A stretch of 20,193 nucleotides of DNA from JBBDMC01 sp964441935 (GCA_964441935.1 CAYTXI010000044.1:1-20193); one strand, 5' to 3'; shown: positions 12,367 to 20,193, counted from the stretch's first letter. Translations and numbers: made by a program. The notes: generated by a model not told the origin, from the letters alone.

Positions 12367-14631
12367 ATGCGGGGTCCACCCCCCGGGCCGCGCGTTCTGC
12401 TCCGCCGCCTGCGCGAGGTCATGGCGGAGCCGATCAGCGCCCAAGCCCGGCTCGACAAGACCGTTACCCAGATCGCGGCCAACATGGTGGCCGAGGTGTG
12501 CTCGGTCTACGTGCTGCACGCTGACGGCGTGCTTGAGCTCTACGCCACGGAGGGCCTCAAGCGCGAAGCCATCCACCACGTCTCGCTCAGGGTCGGGCAG
12601 GGACTGGTCGGCACCATCGCGGCGCAGGCGCGCCCGCTCAACCTCCCGGACGCCCAGACGCACCCGGCCTTCCGCTACCTGCCGGAGACCGGCGAGGAAA
12701 TCTACCACTCCTTCCTCGGCGTACCGATCCTTAGGGCCGGGCGCACGCTCGGCGTGCTTGTCGTTCAGAACAAGGCGCACCGCACCTATCACGAGGAGGA
12801 GGTCGAGGCGCTCGAGACGACGGCGATGGTGCTGGCCGAGTTGATTGCGGTCGGTGAGCTGGCGGGCCTGGCGCGCAGGGGTGCGGAGCTCGATCTCAAG
12901 CGTCCGATCGCACTCACCGGGGTCGGGCTCGGCGAGGGCGTCGGCCTCGGCCACGCGGTGCTGCACGAGCCGCGTGTAGTGGTGACGGCGCTGATCGCAG
13001 AAGACGTCGGCGTCGAGATCAAACGCCTCGACGAGGCGATCGCCGGCCTCAGGCTGTTCGTCGACGACATGCTGTCGCGCGACGACATCGCCGAGATGGG
13101 CGAGCATCGCGACGTGCTGGAGGCTTATCGCATGTTTGCCTACGACCGCGGCTGGGTCCGGCGCATGCACGAGGCGATCCGGATCGGGCTGTCGGCCGAA
13201 GCGGCGGTCGAGAAGGTGCAGAACGACATGCGCGCGCTCCTGCAACGCCAGACCGACCCGTTCCTGCGCGACCGGCTGCACGACTTCGACGACCTCACCA
13301 ACCGGCTCTTGCGCGTGCTGATGAAGGAGCCGCACGGGCCGGGCGAGGAGGCGCTGCCCAAGGACGCGATCATCGTCGCACGCACCATGGGCGCGGCGGA
13401 ACTCCTCGACTACGGCCGCGAGCGCATCCGTGGTCTGGTACTGGAGGAGGGCGGGCCGACCAGCCACGCGACGATCGTTGCGAGAGCGCTCGGAATCCCC
13501 ACGGCCGGCCGCGTCGCCAACGTGGTGTCGCTGGTCGAGAACGGCGACGCCATCATCGTCGATGGCGAGACCGGCGAGGTCTACCTCCGGCCCAACCCAG
13601 ACGTCGAATCGGCTTATGCCGAGAAGGTCCGGTTTCGCGCCAAGCGCCAGCAGCAGTACCGGTTGGTGCGCGCTAAACCGGCGATCACCCGCGACGGCGT
13701 GCGGGTGACGCTGACGATGAACGCCGGGCTCCTGGTCGATCTGCCGCATCTGGAAGAGTCGGGCGCGGAAGGGATCGGCCTCTTTCGCACCGAACTGCAG
13801 TTCATGATCGCGGCCAAGATGCCGAAGCTCGCAGAACAGGAGGCGCTCTACCGCGCCGTGCTCGATGCGGCCGACCCGCGTCCGGTCACCTTCCGCTCGC
13901 TCGACGTCGGCGGCGACAAGGTGCTGCCGTACCTGAGGACCGCCGAGGAGGAAAACCCGGCGATGGGCTGGCGGGCGATCCGCCTCGGGCTCGACCGGCC
14001 GGGACTCTTGCGCACGCAGCTCCGGGCGCTGATGCGTGCGGCGGCTGGCCGCGACTTGCGCATCATGCTGCCGATGGTGACCGAGCTCAACGAGGTGCGC
14101 CTGGCGCGTCAGATGATCGACCGCGAGATCGCCCACTTCCGCCGACACGGGCGCAGCGAACCGAAGACGCTGATGCTCGGCGCGATGATCGAGGTGCCGC
14201 AGATGTTGTGGCAGCTAGACCGGCTCGCCGGCGTTGCCGACTTCGTGTCGGTCGGCTCGAACGATCTCCTGCAGTTCATGACCGCCAGCGACCGCGGCAA
14301 CATGTTGGTCGCTGGCCGGTTCGACCCGCTGTCGCGCCCCTTCCTGAGGGCGCTCCGCTCGATCGTCAGCGCCTGCGGCGAGACCATGCCGGTGGCGCTC
14401 TGCGGCGAACTCGCCGGAAACCCGCTAGCGGCGATGGCGCTGATCGGGCTCGGCTACCGGTCGCTGTCGATGTCGGCGGCGGCGATCGGCCCGGTCAAGG
14501 CGATGACGCTGGCGCTCGACGCCGGTTTGATCGCGCGTCTGGTCGAGGCCTATCTCGACGAAGGCTCGGGCGAGGATTCGCTGACGCCGGCACTCGCCGC
14601 TTTCGCACAGCGCGAAGGCATCCCACATTAG
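12367..14631 (+). CDS. ptsP: Phosphoenolpyruvate-protein phosphotransferase PtsP (enzyme I Ntr)
   Basis: PtsP starts the nitrogen phosphotransferase relay: it takes phosphate from PEP and passes it to NPr and EIIA-Ntr, which regulate nitrogen, potassium and storage metabolism rather than sugar uptake. The 754-residue protein has an N-terminal GAF domain (about 20-165; VCSVYVLHADGVLELYATEGL, SFLGVPILRAGRTLGVLVVQN) that in the family senses glutamine. Next come the NPr-binding helical domain (about 200-320) and the phosphohistidine domain with His367 in GGPTSHATIVARALGIP. The PEP-binding TIM barrel holds EGIGLFRTELQFM, LDVGGDK, VGSNDLLQFMTASDRGN and catalytic Cys679 in ALCGELAGNP. The ATG at 12367 has GGAG upstream. 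It lies between lysC and prfA, an alphaproteobacterial arrangement. No NPr or EIIA gene is in the window. Confidence 0.95.
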   Translation: MRGPPPGPRVLLRRLREVMAEPISAQARLDKTVTQIAANMVAEVCSVYVLHADGVLELYATEGLKREAIHHVSLRVGQGLVGTIAAQARPLNLPDAQTHPAFRYLPETGEEIYHSFLGVPILRAGRTLGVLVVQNKAHRTYHEEEVEALETTAMVLAELIAVGELAGLARRGAELDLKRPIALTGVGLGEGVGLGHAVLHEPRVVVTALIAEDVGVEIKRLDEAIAGLRLFVDDMLSRDDIAEMGEHRDVLEAYRMFAYDRGWVRRMHEAIRIGLSAEAAVEKVQNDMRALLQRQTDPFLRDRLHDFDDLTNRLLRVLMKEPHGPGEEALPKDAIIVARTMGAAELLDYGRERIRGLVLEEGGPTSHATIVARALGIPTAGRVANVVSLVENGDAIIVDGETGEVYLRPNPDVESAYAEKVRFRAKRQQQYRLVRAKPAITRDGVRVTLTMNAGLLVDLPHLEESGAEGIGLFRTELQFMIAAKMPKLAEQEALYRAVLDAADPRPVTFRSLDVGGDKVLPYLRTAEEENPAMGWRAIRLGLDRPGLLRTQLRALMRAAAGRDLRIMLPMVTELNEVRLARQMIDREIAHFRRHGRSEPKTLMLGAMIEVPQMLWQLDRLAGVADFVSVGSNDLLQFMTASDRGNMLVAGRFDPLSRPFLRALRSIVSACGETMPVALCGELAGNPLAAMALIGLGYRSLSMSAAAIGPVKAMTLALDAGLIARLVEAYLDEGSGEDSLTPALAAFAQREGIPH

Positions 14632-14694
14632 CGTAGCGCCGGCCGCGGACCCTCCAGGATACGCCAGCCGCCGGCGGCCGTGATACCATCTAAT

Positions 14695-15753
14695 ATGCTG
14701 CCCAAAGAGAAGATCGCCGCCCTCGTCTCCCGCGTGGAGGCCATCGACAAGCGCTTGTCGCAGCCGATCGACCGCAACACGTTGGTCAAGCTCAGCCGCG
14801 AGCGCGCCGAGCTGGAGCCGGTCTATGCCGCGATCGTCAACCTCATGGCGCTGGAAGCGGAGCGCGAAGGCGTCAACGCGCTCGTCAACGACCCCGACAT
14901 GGCGGTGCTCGCCGAGGAGGAAAGCGAGCGCCTCGACAGAGAGATCGAGGAGCTGACCGAGACCGTGCGGCGGCTGTTGATCCCCAAGGACGCCGCCGAC
15001 GAGAAGAGCGCGATCCTGGAGATCCGCGCCGGGACCGGCGGCAGCGAGGCGGCGCTTTTCGCGGGCGACCTCTTCCGCATGTACCAGCGCTACGCCGAAC
15101 TCAAAGGCTGGAAGGTGCGCGTGCTGTCGCAAAGCGACGGCGACGTCGGCGGATTCAAGGAGATTATCGCCGACGTTGCCGGCAAGGGGGTGTTCGCCAG
15201 GCTCAAGTTCGAGTCAGGGGTGCATCGGGTGCAGCGAGTGCCGGAGACCGAGGCGAGCGGGCGCATCCACACGTCGGCGGCGACGGTGGCGGTATTGCCG
15301 GAGGCCGAGGACGTCGACGTCGACATCCGGCCGGAGGATATCCGGGTCGATACGCTGAGGGCGTCGAGCGCCGGCGGCCAGCACGCAAACACCACCGATT
15401 CGGCGGTGCGCGTGCTGCACGTGCCGACCGGCATCGTGGTGACGGCGACGTCGCGCTCGCAGCACCAGAACCGGGCCGAGGCGCTGAAGGTGCTCCGTTC
15501 GCGCCTCTACGAAATCGAGCGCGAGAAGGCCGAGGGCGAGCGGGCGGCGGCGCGGCGCGGCCAGGTCGGCACTGGCGACCGTTCGGAACGCATCCGCACC
15601 TACAACTTTCCGCAGGGCCGGGTCAGCGATCACCGCATCAACCTCACCCTCTACAAGCTTGACCAGGTGCTCGCCGGAGAGGCACTCGACGAGGTCATCG
15701 ATGCACTCGTGACCGATCACCAGGCCAGCCTCTTGGCGGCGGAGGGGGTGTGA
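14695..15753 (+). CDS. prfA: Peptide chain release factor 1
   Basis: RF1 recognises UAA and UAG stop codons and triggers peptide release. The 352-residue product has the RF1 anticodon tripeptide PxT as Pro183-Glu184-Thr185 within VQRVPETEASGRIHTSAATVAV, which separates it from RF2 (SPF). The catalytic GGQ is at residues 227-229 in ASSAGGQHANTTDSAVR, and RSERIRTYNFPQGRVSDHRINLTLYKLD is an RF signature. The canonical neighbour pattern is SGAGGQHVNTT; here Ser and Ala replace Gly and Val, a mild variation. The ATG at 14695 is preferred; a GTG at 14680 would add five residues. The gene lies 63 bp after ptsP and 16 bp before prmC, whose product methylates the GGQ glutamine, so enzyme and substrate are cotranscribed. 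Confidence 0.96.
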   Translation: MLPKEKIAALVSRVEAIDKRLSQPIDRNTLVKLSRERAELEPVYAAIVNLMALEAEREGVNALVNDPDMAVLAEEESERLDREIEELTETVRRLLIPKDAADEKSAILEIRAGTGGSEAALFAGDLFRMYQRYAELKGWKVRVLSQSDGDVGGFKEIIADVAGKGVFARLKFESGVHRVQRVPETEASGRIHTSAATVAVLPEAEDVDVDIRPEDIRVDTLRASSAGGQHANTTDSAVRVLHVPTGIVVTATSRSQHQNRAEALKVLRSRLYEIEREKAEGERAAARRGQVGTGDRSERIRTYNFPQGRVSDHRINLTLYKLDQVLAGEALDEVIDALVTDHQASLLAAEGV

Positions 15754-15769
15754 GGACTACCTCGCGGGG

Positions 15770-16681
15770 ATGGTGCCAGTGGTTGCGGTGAGCGAACGAA
15801 CGGACGTGAGTCTCACCATCGCCGCGCTCCGCCGAGAGATCGCGGCGCGGCTCAGGCAAGCGTTCGTTGAGACCGGGCGCGAGGGCACGCCGGACCTCGA
15901 CGCGCGGCTGCTGGTCGCCCATGTGCTTGGGTGCGACCCCGGCGATGTGATCCTGCACGACGAGCGGGCGGTCGGGCCCGAGATCGAAGCCGCGGCTGTT
16001 GCGCTCGCCGAGCGCCGCATCGCCGGCGAGCCGGTGGCGCGCATTGTCGGCCACAAGGAGTTCTACGGCCTCGACCTGAAGCTCACGCCGGCCACCCTGG
16101 TGCCGCGTCCCGAGACCGAGACGCTGGTCGATGTTGCGCTCGGCCTCGTCGAACGCCGATGGGGGCGGGACGCGGCGGTCCGGATCGTCGACGTTGGCAC
16201 CGGCAGCGGGGCGATCCTGCTGGCTCTCCTGTCGGAGTTGCCGAACGCACAGGGCCTCGGCACGGACATATCGTTGGAAGCGGTCGCCACCGCTCGCGAC
16301 AATGCCCGGCGGCTCGGCTTGCTGGGCCGGGCAGGTTTCGTGGTCGGCGACTGGCTTGAGCCGGTGGCCGCTCCGGTGGGTGTCATCGTCGCCAACCCTC
16401 CCTACATACAGAGCGACGCCATCGCTGGCCTCGCTCCCGAGGTGAGAGATCACGACCCGGGGCGTGCCCTCGATGGTGGTGGAGACGGTCTCGAGGCGAT
16501 TCGGGTGATTCTGTCGTGCCTCCCAGGTGTTCTGAGCGAGGACGGCGCGGCGCTCATCGAGATCGGGGCTGGTCAGGGCGAGGCCGTTCGAGCGCTCGCT
16601 GCGGCTGCGCGTTTGGCGGCCAGGCTCGAACCGGACCTTGCGGGGATCGACAGGGTTGCCGTCGTCACGCGCTGGCCATAG
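15770..16681 (+). CDS. prmC: Release factor glutamine methyltransferase PrmC
   Basis: PrmC (HemK) uses SAM to N5-methylate the glutamine of the GGQ motif in release factors. The 303-residue protein has a helical N-terminal domain (LRREIAARLRQAF ... DLDARLLVAHVLG), the linker ARIVGHKEFYGLDLKLTPATLVPRPETETLVD, SAM motif I VDVGTGSGAILLALL and the catalytic NPPY at residues 209-212, followed by IQSDAIAGLAPEVRDHDPGRALDGGGDGL. All are diagnostic. The ATG at 15770 is used with a GCGGGG just upstream; a GTG at 15788 would remove six residues and is also possible. The gene is 16 bp after prfA, the encoded substrate. The long gap that follows suggests the operon ends here. Confidence 0.96.
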   Translation: MVPVVAVSERTDVSLTIAALRREIAARLRQAFVETGREGTPDLDARLLVAHVLGCDPGDVILHDERAVGPEIEAAAVALAERRIAGEPVARIVGHKEFYGLDLKLTPATLVPRPETETLVDVALGLVERRWGRDAAVRIVDVGTGSGAILLALLSELPNAQGLGTDISLEAVATARDNARRLGLLGRAGFVVGDWLEPVAAPVGVIVANPPYIQSDAIAGLAPEVRDHDPGRALDGGGDGLEAIRVILSCLPGVLSEDGAALIEIGAGQGEAVRALAAAARLAARLEPDLAGIDRVAVVTRWP

Positions 16682-17079
16682 TCCGTTCCGATCCTGTTAA
16701 TGCCGATTCGGCGTGTTTGAAAAAGCACTTGGAAATCCCGCTTGGAACAGTTACGTTTCTCGCCACCGTACAGAGACGGGCGCGTCCATCGCAGAATCCG
16801 CGGGGATGGAGTTCGCGGTGCCGGGCGCTGAGAAAACGGCAGCCGAGCGAACGCGAGCTTTAGGCGTCCGAATGTTCGGACCGATATTTCAGTTCGGACA
16901 GGCCGGGCTTGGCGGGAGCATCCCGCTTGGGAAACCGTGACCGGGTGAACACAGTCGACAGGACCAAATGACGGTCCGGCGGTGCCGGACACCGTTTCGT
17001 TCCCTCGTGCCCCGGCGGCTGCCGCGGTAGGGGCGGGCGACGCATTGCGAACTGTATCGTTACATCAAGAGAACCAGCG
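16682..17079. other. 398-bp non-coding stretch before the DUF4167 gene
   Basis: I find no credible gene. The stretch holds several short repeats: ATCCCGCTTGG occurs at 16735-16745 and again at 16920-16930; CTTGGAA at 16728-16734 and 16741-16747; GTTCGGAC at 16874-16881 and 16892-16899. GCGGGA-GCA-TCCCGC (16912-16926) is a perfect 6-bp hairpin. A second hairpin is listed separately at 16974-16990. Base composition is less GC-rich than the flanking genes in the first half. A promoter and untranslated leader for the DUF4167 gene is the simplest reading; a small RNA cannot be excluded. Confidence 0.5.
16974..16990. terminator. Hairpin followed by TTTCGTT, weak terminator candidate
   Basis: GTCCGGC and GCCGGAC pair around GGT; the stem can be lengthened with a small bulge (16971-16995), and TTTCGTT follows at 16995. 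It resembles a weak intrinsic terminator or attenuator about 90 bp before the DUF4167 start codon. Confidence 0.35.
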
Positions 17080-17655
17080 ATGAGGCAAGGACAGCAAGGT
17101 AAGAGAATGCGCGGACGCAACCGCAAGGGACCCAGTCCGCTGTCGCGTTCGTACGAGAGCAACGGCGGTGACGTGAAGATCCGCGGGACGGCTCTCCACG
17201 TCGCGGAGAAATACGTCCAGCTGGCGCGCGACGCGCAAGCGTCCGGCGACCGCGTGGGGGCGGAAAACTACTTCCAGCACGCCGAGCACTACTACAGGAT
17301 CGTCGCCGCTGCCCAGGCGCAGATGCCGCAGCCGCAGCCGGTCGTACGCAGCGACGACGACGGCGACGACGAGGACAACCGCGAGGGCCGCGGCAACGGT
17401 TCGGGAGGCGAGCGCCAGCAGGGCGGTCAGCCCGCGTTCGGCCTGTCCGAACCGCAACCCTACGTCAACGGAGCCGAGCTGCCGTCGCAGCGTGGCGACG
17501 GCGGGGCGGCGGCCGAGCCGGGCGGCGGACGCGAGCGCGGCGGCCACGGCGGCAACTTCCGGCGCCGGCGTCCGTATCGTGACCGCCAGGAGCGCGGCGA
17601 GGGCGGCGGCCACGAGGACACGCGCGCCATTGAATCGGGCCAGGCTGACGACTGA
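17080..17655 (+). CDS. DUF4167 family protein, basic head and disordered tail
   Basis: The 191-residue product carries the alphaproteobacterial DUF4167 domain at about residues 10-76: RGRNRKGPSPLSRSYESNGG, then DVKIRGTALHVAEKYVQLA and RDAQASGDRVGAENYFQHAEHYYRIV. The function of the family is unknown to me. After residue 78 the protein is low-complexity and probably disordered: Gln/Pro, then an acidic run (DDDGDDEDN), then Gly/Arg-rich segments (GGGRERGGHGGNFRRRRPYRDR) and a Gly/Glu end. A basic RGRNRKG head with RGG-like repeats suggests RNA binding, an inference only. The ATG at 17080 has only a weak ribosome site (AAGAGA). It habitually follows prmC and precedes clpB in this bacterial group, though here a 398-bp leader and an inserted membrane-protein gene separate them. 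Confidence 0.9.
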   Translation: MRQGQQGKRMRGRNRKGPSPLSRSYESNGGDVKIRGTALHVAEKYVQLARDAQASGDRVGAENYFQHAEHYYRIVAAAQAQMPQPQPVVRSDDDGDDEDNREGRGNGSGGERQQGGQPAFGLSEPQPYVNGAELPSQRGDGGAAAEPGGGRERGGHGGNFRRRRPYRDRQERGEGGGHEDTRAIESGQADD

Positions 17656-17726
17656 GCCGGTCCGACACCACCTCCCCAACGATCGGCACATCGACGTTCG
17701 GCCGACGGCGTAGGCGCCGCCGGGGC

Positions 17727-19187
17727 CTAATGCGCGTCGAGCAGTTCCCGGGGGACCCGGATATGCGCGACGGCGACGTCGTCGGCGTAGAGGCGCCGCC
17801 ACTCGGGCAGCCTGTCGAGGAGCGCCAAGGCCGGCGTTCCGGGCGTGAGCAGGGTTGCGCCGATCCCGTACTGGTCGAGCAGCTTCAGGAAATCGTCGAG
17901 ATCGGCGAGCGTCACCGCCCGGTGGTGGCGCGCGGTGAAGGCACCGCCGTAGAGCTCCGTGCGCCCGTCGATGAATGGCGGGACGCCGGCGAACACCAGG
18001 TATCCGCCGAAGTTGTAGCTGTTTAGGACCGGGCCGGCTTCGACTCGCTTGATCGCCTCGACGGCGCCGGCGGGTGTGATCAGCTGCCCCGGCCGGTACC
18101 CGACGGTCATGACGGCGGCGACCGTCGCCGCACCGAGCAGAGCGGCGGCGCCGAGCGCGGGACCCCATCGGGGCGCGCCCGGTTCGCGCTCGGAGCGGAG
18201 CGCGGGAAACTGGCGGGCGATCGGGCCCGCCAGTACCAGTGGGGCAACCATCCCCAACACCTCACCGTTGCGCTGTAGTGACAGCGCAAGGTGCAGGAGC
18301 CCGAGGATCACGAGGATGCGGACCGGTCGGAGAACGAAGCCGGTGTACAGGGCAAGCCCGACGCCGGCCAAGAGGACGACCTCGAACGCGGCGATGCGGC
18401 TGAAGTCCGCCGGCCGCCACTCGGAAATGAGAGACAGCGCCTCGCTCTGGCTCAGGATGCGCCAAGTGACGAGCATCGATCGCGGACCGTAGGGGGTCGC
18501 CATCGCGGCGACGACGGTGAGGACCACGAAACCGATCCAGCCGCGGGCCAGCCGGAAGCCGCTCCCGCGTTGGGCGCCAAACACCGCGTCGAGCGCGGCG
18601 GCGACGCAGAGCACGACGCCGAGGGTAAAGCCGCCGTGGAGGTTCGCCCACACCACCATCAGCGCAGCCAACGCATACGGCGGTGGCGTGTCGCGGTCGA
18701 CGGCCCGAAAGAGGCCACCAACCCAGGCGACCATCACCGGAAGCGCGAGGACGTGCGGCCGCGCGACGATGTGGGGCGCAGCCAGAACGAATGCGACGGC
18801 GAGGAACGCGATGACGGGCAGCGGTGCCAGCCCGTCCAGGAGGAAGTGAGTGAGCAAGGCGAAGGCGAGCGCGACCGCTGCAGCAGCGACAACGACGACC
18901 GCCGGCCAGCCGCCGAGACGGTAAGCAAGAGAAAAGACGATCTGGGACGCCCATTCTTTGGCGATCCATGGTTCGCCGGCGAAGGTGAACGAGAAGGGAT
19001 CGCCGGTTGGGAAGCCGTGGGCCCCGATCCAATTGCCGACCACCACATGCCAGAAGATGTCCGGGTCGTTTAGGAGGCTCGCGCCGACCGCAAGGAGGAC
19101 GAGATAAACGACCGCCGCGACCAAGAACGGCAGCGCCGCGGTCCAGGCCTGATTGCGGCTGGGTTCGGCAACCGTCCTGACAGCCAT
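17727..19187 (-). CDS. Polytopic membrane protein, GT-C glycosyltransferase-like
   Basis: The 486-residue protein has roughly ten hydrophobic helices up to about residue 365 and a soluble C-terminal domain of about 120 residues. After the first helix comes a loop LLNDPDIFWHVVVGNWIGAHG, then DPFSFTFAGEPWIAKEWASQIV; the acidic DPD and WHVVVGNWI pattern is reminiscent of the first periplasmic loop of GT-C glycosyltransferases that use lipid-linked sugars, but I cannot name the family. The C-terminal domain contains NSYNFGGYLVFAGVPPFIDGRTELYGG. The ATG at 19187 has GAGGA and GGGGAA upstream. It faces the DUF4167 gene tail to tail (71 bp) and diverges from clpB (185 bp). Its codon use looks like that of its neighbours, so recent foreign origin is not obvious. 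Gene is certain; function is not. Confidence 0.8.
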   Translation of the reverse strand: MAVRTVAEPSRNQAWTAALPFLVAAVVYLVLLAVGASLLNDPDIFWHVVVGNWIGAHGFPTGDPFSFTFAGEPWIAKEWASQIVFSLAYRLGGWPAVVVVAAAAVALAFALLTHFLLDGLAPLPVIAFLAVAFVLAAPHIVARPHVLALPVMVAWVGGLFRAVDRDTPPPYALAALMVVWANLHGGFTLGVVLCVAAALDAVFGAQRGSGFRLARGWIGFVVLTVVAAMATPYGPRSMLVTWRILSQSEALSLISEWRPADFSRIAAFEVVLLAGVGLALYTGFVLRPVRILVILGLLHLALSLQRNGEVLGMVAPLVLAGPIARQFPALRSEREPGAPRWGPALGAAALLGAATVAAVMTVGYRPGQLITPAGAVEAIKRVEAGPVLNSYNFGGYLVFAGVPPFIDGRTELYGGAFTARHHRAVTLADLDDFLKLLDQYGIGATLLTPGTPALALLDRLPEWRRLYADDVAVAHIRVPRELLDAH

Positions 19188-19283
19188 GCTTTTCCCCGTC
19201 CTCGCCAGACCCGACGCGCGATTTTCGGCCGGCGATGTTAACGTTTGCCAAAGGCCGGCAGAGCCGCCGGGGGCGGGAGGAAC

Positions 19284-19315
19284 CTTCCGATACCCGCCGG
19301 CAGCACCTATCTCAG
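19284..19315 (+). promoter_or_regulatory. Predicted RpoH (sigma-32) heat-shock promoter of clpB
   Basis: CTTC at 19284-19287 is followed after 18 bases by CCTATCTCAG at 19306-19315. The alphaproteobacterial RpoH consensus is CTTG, 17-18 bases, CYTATNTNNG; the -10 matches at every defined position, the spacing is right and the -35 misses one base. Transcription would start near 19322, giving a leader of about 50 bases before the clpB ATG. Confidence 0.65.
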
Positions 19316-19363
19316 CCGGGTCATTCGGGCAGGAAGCGCTTTTCCGCGGGTCCGGCCCGGGAA

Positions 19364-19368
19364 GGAGG
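19364..19368 (+). promoter_or_regulatory. Strong ribosome binding site of clpB
   Basis: GGAGG, within GAAGGAGG, lies four bases before the ATG at 19373. It is among the strongest Shine-Dalgarno matches in the window and fixes the clpB start. Confidence 0.75.
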
Positions 19369-19372
19369 CGAG

Positions 19373-20193
19373 ATGAACTTCGAGCAATACACCGAGCGCG
19401 CCCGCGGCTTCGTGCAATCGGCGCAGACGCTGGCGATCGGCGAGGGCCACCAGCAGTTCACACCCGAGCACCTGCTCAAGGTGCTGCTTGACGACCCCGA
19501 GGGCCTGGCGGCGGGGCTGATCGAGCGGGCGGGCGGGCGCGCCCGCGACGCGCTGGCCGCGACCGAGCAGGCGCTCGCGGCGCTGCCCAAGGTGAGCGGC
19601 GGTAGCGGGCAGCTCTATCTCGCCCAGCCAACGGCCAAGGTGTTCGACACCGCAGAGAAGGTCGCCAAGAAGGCAGGCGACTCCTTCGTCACGGTCGAGC
19701 GGCTGCTGCTGGCACTGGCGATCGAAAAAGACGCCAACACTGCGAAGATTCTCGGCAACGCCGGAGTCACGCCGCAAACCCTCAACGCGGCGATCGAGGA
19801 AGTCCGCAAGGGGCGCACGGCCGACTCGGCTTCGGCGGAGAGCCAGTACGACGCGTTGAAGAAATATGCGCGCGACCTGACCGATGAGGCGCGCGAGGGC
19901 AAGCTCGACCCGGTTATTGGTCGCGACGAGGAAATCCGCCGCACCATCCAGGTGCTGTCGCGACGTACGAAGAACAACCCGGTGCTGATCGGCGACCCCG
20001 GCGTCGGCAAGACGGCGATCGCGGAGGGGCTGGCGCAGCGCATCGTCCACGGCGACGTGCCGGAGTCGTTGAAGGACAAGCATCTGCTCGCGCTCGACAT
20101 GGGCGCGCTCATCGCCGGGGCCAAGTACCGCGGCGAGTTCGAAGAGCGGCTGAAGGCGGTCCTGTCGGAGATCGAGGCGGCGGAGGGAAACAT
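19373..20193 (+). CDS. clpB: ATP-dependent disaggregase ClpB, N-terminal part (gene cut by window edge)
   Basis: ClpB is the hexameric AAA+ disaggregase that, with DnaK, rescues aggregated proteins after heat stress. The first 273 codons are present out of about 860. Residues 1-145 are the Clp N-domain pair (MNFEQYTERARGFVQSAQTLA, HQQFTPEHLLKVLL, SFVTVERLLLALA). The first AAA+ domain begins with YARDLTDEAREGKLDPVIGRDEEI, RRTIQVLSRRTKNNPVLIG and Walker A GDPGVGKT at residues 207-214, and continues through LLALDMGALIAGAKYRGEFEERLK. The Walker B, the middle coiled coil and the second AAA+ domain lie beyond the window. Order after the DUF4167 gene is usual for the group. Heat-shock control is indicated by the RpoH-type promoter upstream. 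Identification is secure. Confidence 0.97.
   Translation, partial: MNFEQYTERARGFVQSAQTLAIGEGHQQFTPEHLLKVLLDDPEGLAAGLIERAGGRARDALAATEQALAALPKVSGGSGQLYLAQPTAKVFDTAEKVAKKAGDSFVTVERLLLALAIEKDANTAKILGNAGVTPQTLNAAIEEVRKGRTADSASAESQYDALKKYARDLTDEAREGKLDPVIGRDEEIRRTIQVLSRRTKNNPVLIGDPGVGKTAIAEGLAQRIVHGDVPESLKDKHLLALDMGALIAGAKYRGEFEERLKAVLSEIEAAEGN

Noticed and set aside
12325..14148. Long open frame of about 600 codons antisense to ptsP
   Set aside because: It is the shadow of a high-GC gene; its translation is rich in Arg, His and Asp with no domain, and ptsP is unmistakable on the other strand.
14680..14694. GTG start adding five residues to PrfA
   Set aside because: Possible, but the ATG at 14695 is the simpler choice; neither has a strong ribosome site, so the start is not fully settled.
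16713..16940. 75-codon frame in the gap before the DUF4167 gene
   Set aside because: No ribosome site, no recognisable pattern, and its sequence includes the short repeats and a hairpin of the leader.
17065..18168. Minus-strand frame crossing the DUF4167 gene and the end of the membrane protein
   Set aside because: Low-complexity translation without family features; it overlaps two better supported genes.

Overview
The window is high-GC chromosomal DNA from an alphaproteobacterium, most likely Rhodospirillales or a close relative. The evidence is gene content and order: secA diverging from a parvulin-argJ-mutT operon, an NDUFAF5-type methyltransferase diverging from comF, a nitrilase-DUF1178 pair, and ubiG diverging from lysC-ptsP-prfA-prmC, followed by a DUF4167 protein and clpB. 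Both ends cut genes: secA (first 407 codons, minus strand) at the left and clpB (first 273 codons, plus strand) at the right. I see no tRNA, rRNA, CRISPR array, transposase or phage gene.

Layout. 1-1221 secA (-). 1483-4026 periplasmic peptidyl-prolyl isomerase, argJ and mutT (+), closely packed. 4087-4350 a small one-helix membrane protein (+), whose stop codon overlaps that of the methyltransferase 4347-5240 (-). 5372-7539 comF, a nitrilase-family amidase and a DUF1178 zinc-ribbon protein (+), probably one operon. 7540-10127 is the least conserved-looking block: a long palindromic repeat element (7604-7771), three small genes ending in a YbjQ/UPF0145 protein, then a LuxR-type regulator (-) diverging from an exported AhpD-like protein (+). 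10128-10934 ubiG (-). 11045-16681 lysC, ptsP, prfA and prmC (+). 17080-17655 the DUF4167 protein (+), preceded by a 398-bp leader with short repeats. 17727-19187 a polytopic membrane protein (-). 19373-end clpB (+), behind a very good match to the alphaproteobacterial heat-shock (RpoH) promoter.

Most of the window is housekeeping: protein export and folding (SecA, parvulin, ClpB), arginine and aspartate-family amino-acid synthesis (ArgJ, LysC), nucleotide-pool cleaning (MutT), nitrogen-PTS signalling (PtsP), translation termination (PrfA with PrmC, which methylates the GGQ motif of PrfA) and ubiquinone/complex I biogenesis (UbiG, NDUFAF5-like protein). I did not find a convincing large undescribed system. 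The places most worth a second look are the LuxR/exported AhpD-like pair with its operator-like inverted repeats, the three-gene small-protein operon, the paired palindromes in the ubiG-lysC promoter region, and the UbiG reading frame running into a hairpin at its 3' end.
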